From assembly GCF_004363075.1 (NCBI RefSeq), contig NZ_SNYN01000022.1, positions 1-64,000 of the forward strand: a DNA stretch of 64,000 nucleotides. Reading direction: 5' to 3'. The position numbers were made by a program, and so were the translations under genes. The notes under the pieces were generated by a model. The model worked only from the letters and a program-made list of their open reading frames with translations, was not told the DNA's origin and made no database searches. Shown here one piece after another: positions 41,629 through 50,210 of the stretch. How positions within the stretch are numbered: the stretch's first letter is position 1; each line of letters begins with the position of its first letter. Source of the stretch: Actinorugispora endophytica. Its GTDB lineage: Bacteria > Actinomycetota > Actinomycetes > Streptosporangiales > Streptosporangiaceae.

Positions 41629-42039
41629 TCAGTCGATGACCGCGGTGGCCTCGACCTCGACCATGAGGTCGGGCTCGGCCAGGGCCGCGACGCCGATCCC
41701 GGTGAGCGGCGGGACCGCCGGGGTGACGCCCATCTTCGCGGCGGCCCGGGCGATCCCCTCCATGATCAGGGGCATCTTGTCGGGGGTCCAGTCGACGATG
41801 TAGGCGGTCAGCTTCGCCACGTCGTCGAAGGAGGCGCCGACCGCGGCCAGGGCGGTGCCGAGGTTGAGGTAGCACTGCTCGACCTGGGCGGCGATGTCGC
41901 CTTCGCCGACCTTGCCGCCGTCGGCGTCGCGGGCGACCTGGCCGGCGACGAACACCAGCTTCGATCCGGTGGCGACCGACACCTGCCGGTAGATGTCGAC
42001 CTTCGGCAGTCCTTCGGGGTTCACCAGGGTGATGGCCAT
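41629..42039 (-). CDS. Rid-family (RidA-like) protein lacking the catalytic Arg
   Basis: The 136-residue protein has the YjgF/YER057c/UK114 trimeric fold: LVFVAGQVARDADGG, QVEQCYLNLGTALAAVGAS, and DLMVEVEATAVID. True RidA imine deaminases need the Arg in the P-x-R stretch; here the corresponding segment is PPLTGIGVAAL with no Arg. It therefore probably belongs to one of the Rid1-7 groups without deaminase activity. It is divergent from a TetR gene with a palindrome between. Confidence 0.83.
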   Translation of the reverse strand: MAITLVNPEGLPKVDIYRQVSVATGSKLVFVAGQVARDADGGKVGEGDIAAQVEQCYLNLGTALAAVGASFDDVAKLTAYIVDWTPDKMPLIMEGIARAAAKMGVTPAVPPLTGIGVAALAEPDLMVEVEATAVID

Positions 42040-42086
42040 GTCGGCTCCTTGTCGTGAGAGTCCTGAGGGCTCGGGACACCAATAAT

Positions 42087-42104
42087 ATAGCAGTGCAATG
42101 CTAT
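42087..42104. promoter_or_regulatory. Candidate TetR operator
   Basis: ATAGCA-GTGCAA-TGCTAT is an inverted repeat with 6-bp arms in an AT-rich gap between the Rid-family and TetR starts. Confidence 0.6.
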
Positions 42105-42117
42105 GTATTCTGGTGCC

Positions 42118-42741
42118 ATGGCAAGGACGAAGGACCCCGCGGTTCGCACCCTGCTCATCGAGCGGGCCGCGCACATGCTCCGCACCCGCGAACCCGTCAC
42201 CCTGCGCTCGCTGGTGGCCGGGACCGGCGTGTCGACGATGGCCGTCTACACCCACTTCGGCGGCATGGACGGAATGTGGAAGGCCCTGCGCCAGGAGGGC
42301 TTCACCCGCCTGGAGTCCAGGTTCGCGGCGGTGGCGACGTCCCAGGACCCGGTGCGGGACCTGACCGCCCTGGTCTCCGCCTACCTCGGCAACGCCCTGG
42401 ACCACCCCGACCTGTACCGGGTCATGTTCGACGCGAGCTTCGACCTCGAAGACCTCAAGGCCGCGGACGCGACCCTGGAGCACCTGGTCCAGGCCGTCGA
42501 ACGGGGCAGGGGCGCCGGACGCTTCCGCTCCGACACCGTCCCGCTGGAACTGGCCGTCCAGAGCTGGGCCGTCGCCCACGGGCTGGTCTCCCTGGTCGCC
42601 AACGGCCCCCTGCCACGCCAGACCCTCGACCACGGCGTCCCCATGCTGACCTCGCTGTTCGTCGGCGCGGGAGACGATCCGGCCGGGTGCCGCCTGTCGG
42701 TCGGGAACGGCTGGCGGCAGCCCCGGCCGTCCGGCGGATAG
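42118..42741 (+). CDS. TetR family regulator
   Basis: The 207-residue protein has an HTH at about residues 25-65 (VTLRSLVAGTGVSTMAVYTHFGGMDGMW) and a TetR_C_33-like helical domain. It begins 79 bases from the divergent Rid-family gene. The last 20 residues are non-conserved. Confidence 0.86.
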   Translation: MARTKDPAVRTLLIERAAHMLRTREPVTLRSLVAGTGVSTMAVYTHFGGMDGMWKALRQEGFTRLESRFAAVATSQDPVRDLTALVSAYLGNALDHPDLYRVMFDASFDLEDLKAADATLEHLVQAVERGRGAGRFRSDTVPLELAVQSWAVAHGLVSLVANGPLPRQTLDHGVPMLTSLFVGAGDDPAGCRLSVGNGWRQPRPSGG

Positions 42742-42817
42742 CCCCTACCGGGCTTCCCGGAGGCCGCGCGGACCCGGATCGGCCCTGTGCCGAGGGGACC
42801 CCGGGCGCGACCCGCCG

Positions 42818-43975
42818 TCAGCGACACCGGCGGGTGTTGAGCCGGGCGGCCTGACGCGTCAGGTGGTCGCGTTCGGCGAGGTCGGGTGCCTTGCGGGCCG
42901 CCTCGGCGTACAGCCGTGCCGCCGTCGCCGGGTCGCCGTCGCGCTCGTGGAGGTACGCCGCCACCGCGGTGTGGCGGGGCAGTGAGGCGTCCAGCTCCGC
43001 GAGCGCCGCCAGGCCGGCGCGCGGTCCGTCGGCCTCGCCGACGGCGACCGCGCGGTTGAGCCGGACGACCGGGTTGTCGGTCAGGCGCGCGAGCTCGTCG
43101 TACCACTCGACGATCTGCGCCCAGTCGGTCTCCCCGGCGGTGGGCGCGTCGGCGTGGAGTGCCGCGATGGCGGCCTGGGCCTGGAACTCGCCCAGCCGGT
43201 CGCGGGCGAGGGCCGCCCGCAGGATTTCGACGCCCCCGGCGATCGACGCGGTGTCCCACCGGCCGCGGTCCTGCTCGGCGAGCGGCACCAGGCTGCCGTC
43301 GGGCGCGGTCCGGGCGGCGCGCCGGGCGTGGTGAAGCAGCATGAGGGCGAGCAGCCCCGCCGCCTCGGGGTGGTCGACGGCGGCCGCGAGCTGCCGGGTG
43401 AGCCGGATGGCCTCGGCGGCGAGGTCGACGTCGCCGGAGTAGCCCTCGTTGAAGACCAGGTAGAGGACGCGCAGCACGGTGGCGACGTCGCCGGGCCGGT
43501 CGAACCGCACACCGGAGACGGTGCGCTTGGCCCGGCTGATGCGCTGCGCCATGGTCGCCTCGGGCACCAGGTAGGCCCGGGCGATCTGGCGGGTGGTCAG
43601 CCCGCCGACGGCGCGCAGGGTGAGCGCGACCGCGGACGACGGCGTCAGTGACGGGTGGGCGCACAGGAAGTAGAGCCGGAGCGTGTCGTCCACCGCGGAC
43701 GCGGGCCCGGGCGCCGGCTCCTCGTCGACGAGGTCCTCACGCCGGCGGCGGGCGGAGTCCGCCCGGGTCGCGTCGAGGAACCGGTGCCAGGCCACGGTGA
43801 TCAGCCATCCCTTGGGGTCTCGCGGCGGGTCGGCCGGCCAGACGCGGACCGCCTCGACCAGCGCGTCCTGCACGGCGTCCTCGGCCGCCGCGAAGTCGGC
43901 CCCACGGCGGACGAGAATCCCGAGCACGCTCGGCGTGAGACTCCGGAGGAGGACCTCGTTCACCTCGGAGGTCAC
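42818..43975 (-). CDS. ECF sigma factor, ECF42-type with C-terminal TPR-like domain (second copy)
   Basis: The 385-residue protein repeats the layout of the gene at 17954: sigma region 2 (DFAAAEDAVQDALVEAV, DPKGWLITVAWHRFLDA), region 4 (LTTRQIARAYLVPEATMAQRISRAKRT) and a helical-repeat C-terminus with VLYLVFNEGY and GRWDTASIAGG. GTG at 43975 overlaps the YciI stop by four bases, the same GTGA coupling as in the first module. The two sigma factors are clearly different in sequence, so this is not a recent duplication. Confidence 0.9.
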   Translation of the reverse strand: MTSEVNEVLLRSLTPSVLGILVRRGADFAAAEDAVQDALVEAVRVWPADPPRDPKGWLITVAWHRFLDATRADSARRRREDLVDEEPAPGPASAVDDTLRLYFLCAHPSLTPSSAVALTLRAVGGLTTRQIARAYLVPEATMAQRISRAKRTVSGVRFDRPGDVATVLRVLYLVFNEGYSGDVDLAAEAIRLTRQLAAAVDHPEAAGLLALMLLHHARRAARTAPDGSLVPLAEQDRGRWDTASIAGGVEILRAALARDRLGEFQAQAAIAALHADAPTAGETDWAQIVEWYDELARLTDNPVVRLNRAVAVGEADGPRAGLAALAELDASLPRHTAVAAYLHERDGDPATAARLYAEAARKAPDLAERDHLTRQAARLNTRRCR

Positions 43976-44379
43976 TCCGTGATGGTGTGCGACGCGGTCA
44001 GGAACGGGCGCACCTCCAGCCACTCGTGGATCGGCTTCCCGCCCGCCCCGGGCGCGGCCGACAACTCCCCGGCCAGCTCGACGGCGCGCTCGTAGCCGTC
44101 GACGTCGATCACCATCCAACCGGCGATGAGGTCCTTGGTCTCGGCGAACGGTCCGTCGGTGACCGGCGGGCGCCCCTCGCCGTCGTAGCGGACGAACGTC
44201 CCCTCGGGGGCGAGCGCCTGCCCGTCGACGAACTCGCCGGTCTCCTCCAGCCGGGCCGCGAAGTCGCGCATGTACCGCATGTGGGCCGAGATCTCCTCCG
44301 GCGTCCACCGGTCCATGGGCACGTCGTTGACCGGAGCCGGGGCGCCGCGGTAGTGCTTGAGCAGCAGGTACTTGGCCAT
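43972..44379 (-). CDS. YciI/DGPF family protein (second ECF42 partner)
   Basis: The 135-residue product starts MAKYLLLKHYRG and has the core VTDGPFAETKDLIAGWMVID with the DGPF motif exact (the copy at 17595 has DGPY). It immediately precedes the sigma gene and is translationally coupled to it. Its ATG lies behind AGGAGAG. Confidence 0.88.
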   Translation of the reverse strand: MAKYLLLKHYRGAPAPVNDVPMDRWTPEEISAHMRYMRDFAARLEETGEFVDGQALAPEGTFVRYDGEGRPPVTDGPFAETKDLIAGWMVIDVDGYERAVELAGELSAAPGAGGKPIHEWLEVRPFLTASHTITE

Positions 44380-44522
44380 CGTGTCTCTCCTCGGTACTGG
44401 TGCGACCCATTCTGGCCGCGTTCGTTGCGGGGACGAAGCCGGCCACGGGTTCTCGACATCGCCGCCCGGATTTTTTTCGGCTCCCGTGGACGAGGCCCGC
44501 CGGGGGACGCGGACGGGGCGAA

Positions 44523-44541
44523 GGCCCGCGCGGGGCGGGCC
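44523..44541. terminator. Short hairpin after the MerR gene
   Basis: GGCCCGC (44523-44529) pairs with GCGGGCC (44535-44541), just past the stop at 44544 on the minus strand. Confidence 0.45.
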
Positions 44542-44543
44542 CC

Positions 44544-45551
44544 TCAGACGCCGTCGGCCGGGGCGCGCATGGCCTCGGCGATCCAGGCGTAGGGCAGCGT
44601 TTCCTCCTCGGGCGCGGTCCCGTTGACCACCGCCACCAGGGACAGGTACCGGCCGTGGGTGTCGTCGTAGACGGGGTCCTCGGAGGCGGCGTCCTCCTCG
44701 GCGATCTGGCGCTCGATCTCGGGGATCCGCCGGTAGCCTTCGGCCATGCGGTCGCGGAGCTCGGGGGTGAGCGGGGTGTCGGACAGCGCGGCGGCCGCCT
44801 CCATGAAGCGGGTGACGGCTTTCTGCACCCGGGGGGACCGGGGGGACTCACCGGCGCGGTGCGCGGCCAGGACCTCCTCGATGAGCGCGGCCCCGTTCCC
44901 GTATATGAAGTCCTGGGACGGCGCGCTCGCGATGCTCCTGCCCATATCCGTGGAGTAGGTGCCGTGCAGGTAGGTGCGGACCGCGTCGCGAAACGCCGGG
45001 TCCCGCACCAGGTCGGCCAGTTCGATCCACGCCTCCAGTTGGGCGGCCGTGGGGTCGGCGGGCAGGACCGGCCGCACCGCGCGCAGCCGGTCGACGAAAC
45101 CGTCGGGGACGTCGAGTCCCTCGCCGACGTCGTTCCAGAAGTCGTCGATGGTCTGCTCGCGTTCCTCGTCGGTCATCGAGACGAGCTTGTGCATCAGGTC
45201 GGCCTGCGCGGTCGTGCCGCCCTGCCTGATCAGGGTCCGCAGCACCGCCCTCCTGGCCCGCAGGGTGCGCTCCTGGCGCTCGACGATCTCCAGGTGGGTG
45301 GTGAGCAGGTCGTGCAGGGTCGTGCCGCCTTCGAGCAGGCGGCGGATCTCGTCCAGGTCGGTGTCCAGTTCGCGCAGGGTGCGGACGAGTTCCAAGCGGG
45401 CGATGGTGTCGACGTCGTACAGGCGGTGGCCCGCCCCGGACAGGTGTGCGGGCTCGACGATTCCGGCGTCGGCGTAGAAGCGGACGGCGCTGACGCTCAG
45501 GCCGCTGCGGCGCGCGGCGTCTCCGATGGGGTACAGCTCTCGGTTGTCCAT
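44544..45551 (-). CDS. MerR family regulator with long C-terminal domain
   Basis: The 335-residue protein has an N-terminal MerR winged helix (YPIGDAARRSGLSVSAVRFYADAGIV, GHRLYDVDTIARL) followed by a coiled dimerisation helix and a 200-residue helical domain of unknown ligand (MTDEEREQTIDDFW, PADPTAAQLEAWIELADL). MerR proteins untwist promoters with overlong spacers; CTCAAG-CGA-CTTGAG lies 17 bases upstream of its start. The gene seems to be autoregulated and stands alone. Confidence 0.85.
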   Translation of the reverse strand: MDNRELYPIGDAARRSGLSVSAVRFYADAGIVEPAHLSGAGHRLYDVDTIARLELVRTLRELDTDLDEIRRLLEGGTTLHDLLTTHLEIVERQERTLRARRAVLRTLIRQGGTTAQADLMHKLVSMTDEEREQTIDDFWNDVGEGLDVPDGFVDRLRAVRPVLPADPTAAQLEAWIELADLVRDPAFRDAVRTYLHGTYSTDMGRSIASAPSQDFIYGNGAALIEEVLAAHRAGESPRSPRVQKAVTRFMEAAAALSDTPLTPELRDRMAEGYRRIPEIERQIAEEDAASEDPVYDDTHGRYLSLVAVVNGTAPEEETLPYAWIAEAMRAPADGV

Positions 45552-45567
45552 GGGGCCACTGTGGTGC

Positions 45568-45582
45568 CTCAAGCGACTTGAG
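45568..45582. promoter_or_regulatory. MerR operator
   Basis: CTCAAG-CGA-CTTGAG is a perfect inverted repeat just upstream of the MerR start, the classical position for this family. Confidence 0.65.
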
Positions 45583-45674
45583 ACGCAAGCCCCGGAACGC
45601 CGGGGTCGCCCATTAGGAGGGAGTCTGCGGGGCGGGGTGGTTCGGGCACCGGTCCCGCCCTCGCTCGGAATGAT

Positions 45675-45722
45675 CATGGGCTTTCCGCCCTTCCAGGCCC
45701 CGAAACGGGCAGAAAGCCCAAG
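45675..45722. repeat. Dispersed palindrome, family II copy F
   Basis: CATGGGCTTTCCGCCC (45675-45690) and GGGCAGAAAGCCCAAG (45707-45722) pair with two mismatches. The reverse complement closely matches copy E at 29895. It lies in a divergent promoter region, so it is not simply a terminator. Confidence 0.7.
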
Positions 45723-45838
45723 ACCGGCAACAGCAGGCCGCGCATGACCGCCGACTCCCCCTGCCTGCGGCCCCGGCGGTGCCCGGGCTTGGGGCGTGGC
45801 GCGGAAACGCTCCTGCCCGTGCCGCCGGACCACGCGTC

Positions 45839-45850
45839 TGCACTAGTGCA
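45839..45850. promoter_or_regulatory. 12-bp palindrome before the carotenoid oxygenase
   Basis: TGCACTAGTGCA is self-complementary and lies 60 bases upstream of the start at 45911. It is a plausible site for the downstream GntR-TetR regulator. Confidence 0.4.
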
Positions 45851-45910
45851 CGGTACGGCTTTTTCCTCGTTGGGGCAGGGGTGAGGCGCTGCCCTGCGTA
45901 CGTTGTCCAC

Positions 45911-47170
45911 ATGAGATACCTCGAAGGGCCTTTCGCGCCTGTCACCGAAGAGGTCACCGCCTACGACCTCCCCGTCACCGGGCGGATCCCGGCCGAGTTG
46001 AACGGCCGCTACCTGCGCAACGGGCCCAACCCGCTGGGCGTGGAAGACCCCGCCGTCCACATCTGGGGCATGGGCCGGGGCATGGTGCACGGAGTCCGGC
46101 TGCGCGACGGCCGGGCCGAGTGGTACCGCAACCGCTTCGTGCGCGCACCGGGCTTCGCGCCCATGGTGCACGTGATCGAGCACGCCCGGCGCACCTTCGC
46201 CCTGGCCGAGGGCGGCCTGCCGCCCTCCGAGCTGGACCAGGACCTGAACACCGTGGGCGTGTGCGAACTGGGAGGGACCGCGGAGGGGCTCACGGCGGGG
46301 GCGCACTCCAAGCACGACCCGCTCACCGGCGAACTGCACTCGCTGTCGTACATGCCGGGCCGCGACTTCGTGCAGCACATCGTGACCGACGCCGGGGGAA
46401 GCGTCGTGCGGGCCGCCTCCGTCCCCATGGCGCGGACGCCGTTCATGCACGACTTCGCGCTCACCGAGAACCACGTGGTGCTGTGGGACACTCCGCTGGG
46501 CTTCGACGGGTTCGAGTGCCGGTGGCTGCCGGGGCACCCCACGCGGGTGGGCGTCATGCCGCGGGCCGGTGGAGAGGTGCGCTGGCTGGACATCGACCCG
46601 GTCCATGTCAGCCACACGCTCAACGCCTACGACGACGGCGACTCGGTCGTGGTCGACCTGGTCACGGCCGAGGGCCCGTTCGACCCCGCCGACCCCGGGG
46701 CGATCCGGCCCGTGCTGGACCGCTGGACGATCGCGCCGGACAAGGTCCACCAGCGGCGCCTCGACGACCGGCCGCAGGACTTCCCGCGTGTGAACGACGC
46801 GCGCGCCACCCGCCCGCACCGCTACGGCTACTCGGCCGCGACGGCCCTGTACGGGCTCCCGTTCACGCCCGAGGGCACACCGGCGGACGACGCCTTCACC
46901 AACGCCCTGGTCAAGCACGACCTGGAACGGGGGACGGCCGAGGTGCACAGGTTCGGCGAGGACGAGGCGGTAGGGGAAGCCGTGTTCGCCGCCGCGGGAC
47001 GGGGAGAGGACGACGGGTACCTGCTCACGTACGCGCACAACCCCCTCCGAAACGCCAGCGACCTGGTGATCCTCGCGGCCCAGGACTTCACCGGCGAGCC
47101 CGTGGCGCGCGTCCACCTCCCGGTCAGGGTGCCGCTCGGCCTGCACGGCAACTGGCTTCCCGACCGCTGA
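45911..47170 (+). CDS. Carotenoid oxygenase (RPE65 family)
   Basis: The 419-residue protein is of the carotenoid cleavage dioxygenase fold. The four iron-binding histidines can be placed at His135 (SKHDP), His180 (FMHDF), His235 (VSHTLNAY) and His412 (LHGNW). It would cleave a carotenoid or stilbene double bond with O2. No carotenoid biosynthesis genes are visible in the window. A regulator gene follows after 19 bases on the same strand, probably in one operon. Confidence 0.9.
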   Translation: MRYLEGPFAPVTEEVTAYDLPVTGRIPAELNGRYLRNGPNPLGVEDPAVHIWGMGRGMVHGVRLRDGRAEWYRNRFVRAPGFAPMVHVIEHARRTFALAEGGLPPSELDQDLNTVGVCELGGTAEGLTAGAHSKHDPLTGELHSLSYMPGRDFVQHIVTDAGGSVVRAASVPMARTPFMHDFALTENHVVLWDTPLGFDGFECRWLPGHPTRVGVMPRAGGEVRWLDIDPVHVSHTLNAYDDGDSVVVDLVTAEGPFDPADPGAIRPVLDRWTIAPDKVHQRRLDDRPQDFPRVNDARATRPHRYGYSAATALYGLPFTPEGTPADDAFTNALVKHDLERGTAEVHRFGEDEAVGEAVFAAAGRGEDDGYLLTYAHNPLRNASDLVILAAQDFTGEPVARVHLPVRVPLGLHGNWLPDR

Positions 47171-47189
47171 GGCGTGGCAGCATGGCGTC

Positions 47190-48071
47190 GTGAACGACCC
47201 GCAACCGCCGTACCTCCGGATCGTCGCCGACATCGAGCGGCGCATCGCCGACGGGGAGCTGCGGCCCGGTGATCCCGTCCCCACCACCCGGGTGGTCATG
47301 CGCGAATGGGGCGTCGCCATGGCGACGGCCACCAAAGCACTGGCCGCGCTCAAGCAGGCGGGCGCCATCGAGTCCACGCCCCGGGTCGGCGCCGTGGTCG
47401 CCCGCCGGAGGCTGCCCCCGCGTTCGGCCGGGGGGCTCGAACGCGACCGCGTCGTTCGCGCGGCCATGAAGCTCGCAGACGCCGACGGCCTGGCCGCGCT
47501 GTCCATGCGGGCGGTCGCGGCCGAGCTCGGCGTCGCCACCATGGCCCTCTACCGGCACCTCGACGCCAAGGCCGAGCTCACCCAGCTGATCGCCGACGCC
47601 GCGTTCGCCGAGATCGACTACCCGGAGCCGCCGCCGGGATGGCGTTCCCACCTGCGGGTGGCCGCCCGGCTGCAGTGGGCGGCCTACCAGCGCCATCCCT
47701 GGCTGCCGCGGCTCGTGTCCATCACCCGGCCGGCCACGCTGCCGGGGCTGCTGGAGTACGGGCATTGGAGCCTGGGCGCGCTCGACGGCCTCGACCTGGA
47801 CCCGGGCACCCGGCTGCACGTCTACGCCACGATGGTCAACTACGTGCGGGGAACGGCGATGAACATCGAGAGCGAGGCCGGCGCCGAACTGGACACGGGG
47901 ATGACCAGCAAGCAGTGGAGCAGGGCCCGGCTCCCCGCCGAGGGGCCGCTGATCGCCCAGATCACGGAGCCGGGCACGGAACTCGACCTGGAGTCGCTGT
48001 TCGCCTTCGGCCTCGAACGCCTGCTGGACGGCCTGACCACCGTGGTCACCCCCCGGCGGAGCCGCCGGTGA
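47190..48071 (+). CDS. GntR-TetR fusion regulator
   Basis: The 293-residue protein joins two DNA-binding domains: a GntR winged helix at about residues 8-70 (YLRIVADIERRIADGELRPGDPVPTTR, MREWGVAMATATKALAALKQAG) and a TetR HTH at about 85-130 (LSMRAVAAELGVATMALYRHLDAKAEL) with a TetR_C1 ligand domain. Such fusions exist in actinobacteria. The start codon is GTG. It follows the carotenoid oxygenase and probably controls it. Confidence 0.87.
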   Translation: MNDPQPPYLRIVADIERRIADGELRPGDPVPTTRVVMREWGVAMATATKALAALKQAGAIESTPRVGAVVARRRLPPRSAGGLERDRVVRAAMKLADADGLAALSMRAVAAELGVATMALYRHLDAKAELTQLIADAAFAEIDYPEPPPGWRSHLRVAARLQWAAYQRHPWLPRLVSITRPATLPGLLEYGHWSLGALDGLDLDPGTRLHVYATMVNYVRGTAMNIESEAGAELDTGMTSKQWSRARLPAEGPLIAQITEPGTELDLESLFAFGLERLLDGLTTVVTPRRSRR

Positions 48072-48094
48072 CGGCGCCCTCCCCCGGGGGCGTC

Positions 48095-48142
48095 CCGGCC
48101 CGCTGGCTCCGCGGGCCGGCTCGATCAGGGGGTCGAGCCGGC
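48095..48142. terminator. Overlapping hairpins between convergent genes
   Basis: Two alternative perfect stems overlap: 48095-48103 with 48111-48119 (9 bp) and 48115-48124 with 48133-48142 (10 bp). They lie between the GntR-TetR gene and the SDR. Confidence 0.65.
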
Positions 48143-48205
48143 CGGTCTCGTCCCCCGCGCTGCCACACCCGCCCTCAGTGAGGCGACAGGCCTTTGTGCA
48201 GCGAC

Positions 48206-49105
48206 TCACCGGTTGCTCGTCCTGTCGCGGGGCGTTGGGGAGTTCCCCACGCCGAGCTGTCCATCGCCCCTTTCCGGCTTGTCCTGTCCGCCCTCCGAAG
48301 GAGACCGACGGTCGGGGGCGAAGACGCGCGCCATCATCAGGGCGTTCCGGCGTCGGCTCATGAACCGGCTCGTGAACACGCCGAGCTTGTTGAGGTTCCC
48401 GTCGATGACGGTCGGGCCGGGGCTGCGGCGCTCGAGGTGGCGCAGCGTGGTGGTGACGACGTCCTCGGGCGTGCGCAGCCTCCCGGCGGTCAGTACTTCG
48501 GCGTCCGGCCCCATCCCGGTGGTGAAGTCGGTGGCGGTGGCGCCGGGCGAGACGGCGAACACGGTAAGGCCGGTGCCGCGCAGCTCCGTCCACAGTGATT
48601 CGGTGAAGCTGAGCACGAATGCCTTGGTGGCGCTGTAGACGGCCATCCGGGGGGACGGAAGGTAGGCGGAAACGCTGGCGAGGTTGATGACGAAGCCGTT
48701 GCCGGCGTTCACCATCTGGGGCAGGAACGCCGCGGTCAGCTGCACCGGCGCCATCGCGTGGACGGCGATCTCGGCGGTGAGCCGTCCGGGATCCGCGCCG
48801 GGGAACAGGGCGAACGAGCCGAACCCGGCACTGTTGATCAGGCTCGTGACCTGGATGCCCCGATCGGCGACCGCCTGGTGGAGTTCGTGTGCGGCGGCCG
48901 GGTGAGAGAGATCGGCCGGGATCGCCTCGATACGGGCGTCCGTGGTGCGGCGCAGCTCGTCCGCCATCGATGCCAGCCGCTCGGCGCGCCGGGCGACGAT
49001 CACGAGGTTCGAACCGCGTGCGGCCAGGGCTTTGGCGAAGGCGGCTCCGATCCCGGAGCTGGCCCCGGTGAGCAGAACGGTCTGTGCGCGGTAGTCAACG
49101 GTCAT
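48206..49105 (-). CDS. Short-chain dehydrogenase/reductase
   Basis: The 299-residue classical SDR has LTGASSGIGAAFA for the cofactor, SLINSAGFGSF as the NNAG equivalent, Ser in NLASVSAY and the catalytic YSATK. The C-terminal 40 residues are charged and non-conserved. A LysR box lies exactly 58 bases upstream of its ATG, matching the hydrolase at 50211. The LysR gene between the two is the obvious controller. Confidence 0.88.
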   Translation of the reverse strand: MTVDYRAQTVLLTGASSGIGAAFAKALAARGSNLVIVARRAERLASMADELRRTTDARIEAIPADLSHPAAAHELHQAVADRGIQVTSLINSAGFGSFALFPGADPGRLTAEIAVHAMAPVQLTAAFLPQMVNAGNGFVINLASVSAYLPSPRMAVYSATKAFVLSFTESLWTELRGTGLTVFAVSPGATATDFTTGMGPDAEVLTAGRLRTPEDVVTTTLRHLERRSPGPTVIDGNLNKLGVFTSRFMSRRRNALMMARVFAPDRRSPSEGGQDKPERGDGQLGVGNSPTPRDRTSNR

Positions 49106-49162
49106 GGGACCAGTCAACGGGTTTGCCGGCGGCCCCGTCCAAGACCTGTTTCGCAACCCCTC

Positions 49163-49177
49163 ATGCAGGAGCTGCAT
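49163..49177. promoter_or_regulatory. LysR box before the SDR
   Basis: ATGCA-GGAGC-TGCAT is a perfect T-N11-A palindrome. From here to the SDR start the promoter sequence repeats that of the hydrolase at 50211 (28 of 31 bases next to the box identical). Confidence 0.7.
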
Positions 49178-49222
49178 GACGGACGGGACCGATGGGGCCT
49201 ATGAGGCCGGCGGGGCCGGTGG

Positions 49223-50119
49223 TCAGGCGTGGCGGACGAGGAGCCGCTTCGCGGACTCGACGAACTCCGCGACGAGGGGGCTGGTGTCCGCGGACCGGGT
49301 GGCGACGACGACCTGACAGGGCTCGACCTCGTCGACTGGAACGGCGACGAGGCCGGGGCGGAGGGTGTGGCGCAGGTCGCCGGCCGGGACGACGGCGATG
49401 GCATTCCCCTCGGCGATGGCCTCGAGCTTGTCGTCGTAGGTGTCGGCAAGGGTGGGGCCGAGCGGGGCGGGACCGTTGTCCGGTCGGGGTTCGAGCCGCC
49501 AGAAGGCGGTCCAGTCGGCACCCGCGCCGGTGCAGCCGACGAGTGGTTCCGCAGAGATGTCAGCGGCGGTGACCGACTCCTTGCCTGCGAGGCGGTGGGA
49601 CGCGGGCACGAGCAGGACCCGGGGCTCGGCGTAGAGGACCGCCAGGTCGAGGCCGTCGGCCGGGATCGGCAGCGGTGTGCGGATGACCAGGGCGTCGACC
49701 TGCCGGTCGGGCAGGGCGCCGGCCTCCCGCGAGCCGAGGTGGCGGGTGCGGACGTGGGCGTCGGGATGCCGGTGGCGCAGGTCGCGTACGGCGGGCGTGA
49801 CGATCAGGTCGTCGGCGTACCCGATGGTGACAGTGCGCGCCGGCGCGGCGGCGCGTGCGGTGAGCACCGCCTGCTGGGCGCCGTGCACCAGCTGCTGGGC
49901 CTGGGGAAGGAACGCCGCGCCGGCGGCGGTGAGCCGGCTGCCCTGGGTGGTGCGCTCCAGCAGGCGTACGCCCAGGGCGTTCTCCAGCCGCTGGATCTGA
50001 CGGCTCAGGGAGGGCTGGGCGACCCGCAGCTCCTCGGCGGCACGAGCGAAGTTCAACCGCTCGGCGACGACCGCGAAGTACCGGACCAGCCGCAGATCCA
50101 GATCGGGAAGCGCGCTCAT
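49223..50119 (-). CDS. LysR family regulator
   Basis: The 298-residue protein has the LysR HTH at residues 8-66 (YFAVVAERLNFARAAEELRVAQPSLSRQIQRLENALG) and a type-2 periplasmic-binding-like effector domain (TVTIGYADDLIV...). It sits between the SDR and the hydrolase, with the same box ahead of both, and divergent from the hydrolase in the classical arrangement. Confidence 0.9.
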   Translation of the reverse strand: MSALPDLDLRLVRYFAVVAERLNFARAAEELRVAQPSLSRQIQRLENALGVRLLERTTQGSRLTAAGAAFLPQAQQLVHGAQQAVLTARAAAPARTVTIGYADDLIVTPAVRDLRHRHPDAHVRTRHLGSREAGALPDRQVDALVIRTPLPIPADGLDLAVLYAEPRVLLVPASHRLAGKESVTAADISAEPLVGCTGAGADWTAFWRLEPRPDNGPAPLGPTLADTYDDKLEAIAEGNAIAVVPAGDLRHTLRPGLVAVPVDEVEPCQVVVATRSADTSPLVAEFVESAKRLLVRHA

Positions 50120-50138
50120 GCCGCACAGCCTACCCGTT

Positions 50139-50153
50139 ATGCGATTAGTGCAT
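50139..50153. promoter_or_regulatory. LysR box before the hydrolase
   Basis: ATGCG-ATTAG-TGCAT, a near-perfect T-N11-A palindrome, lies 20 bases from the LysR start and 58 bases from the hydrolase ATG. Confidence 0.7.
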
Positions 50154-50210
50154 GACGGGGTGCGAAACGGGTCTTGGACGGCCCGCTCCGGCCTCTGCTG
50201 TCATTCACCT

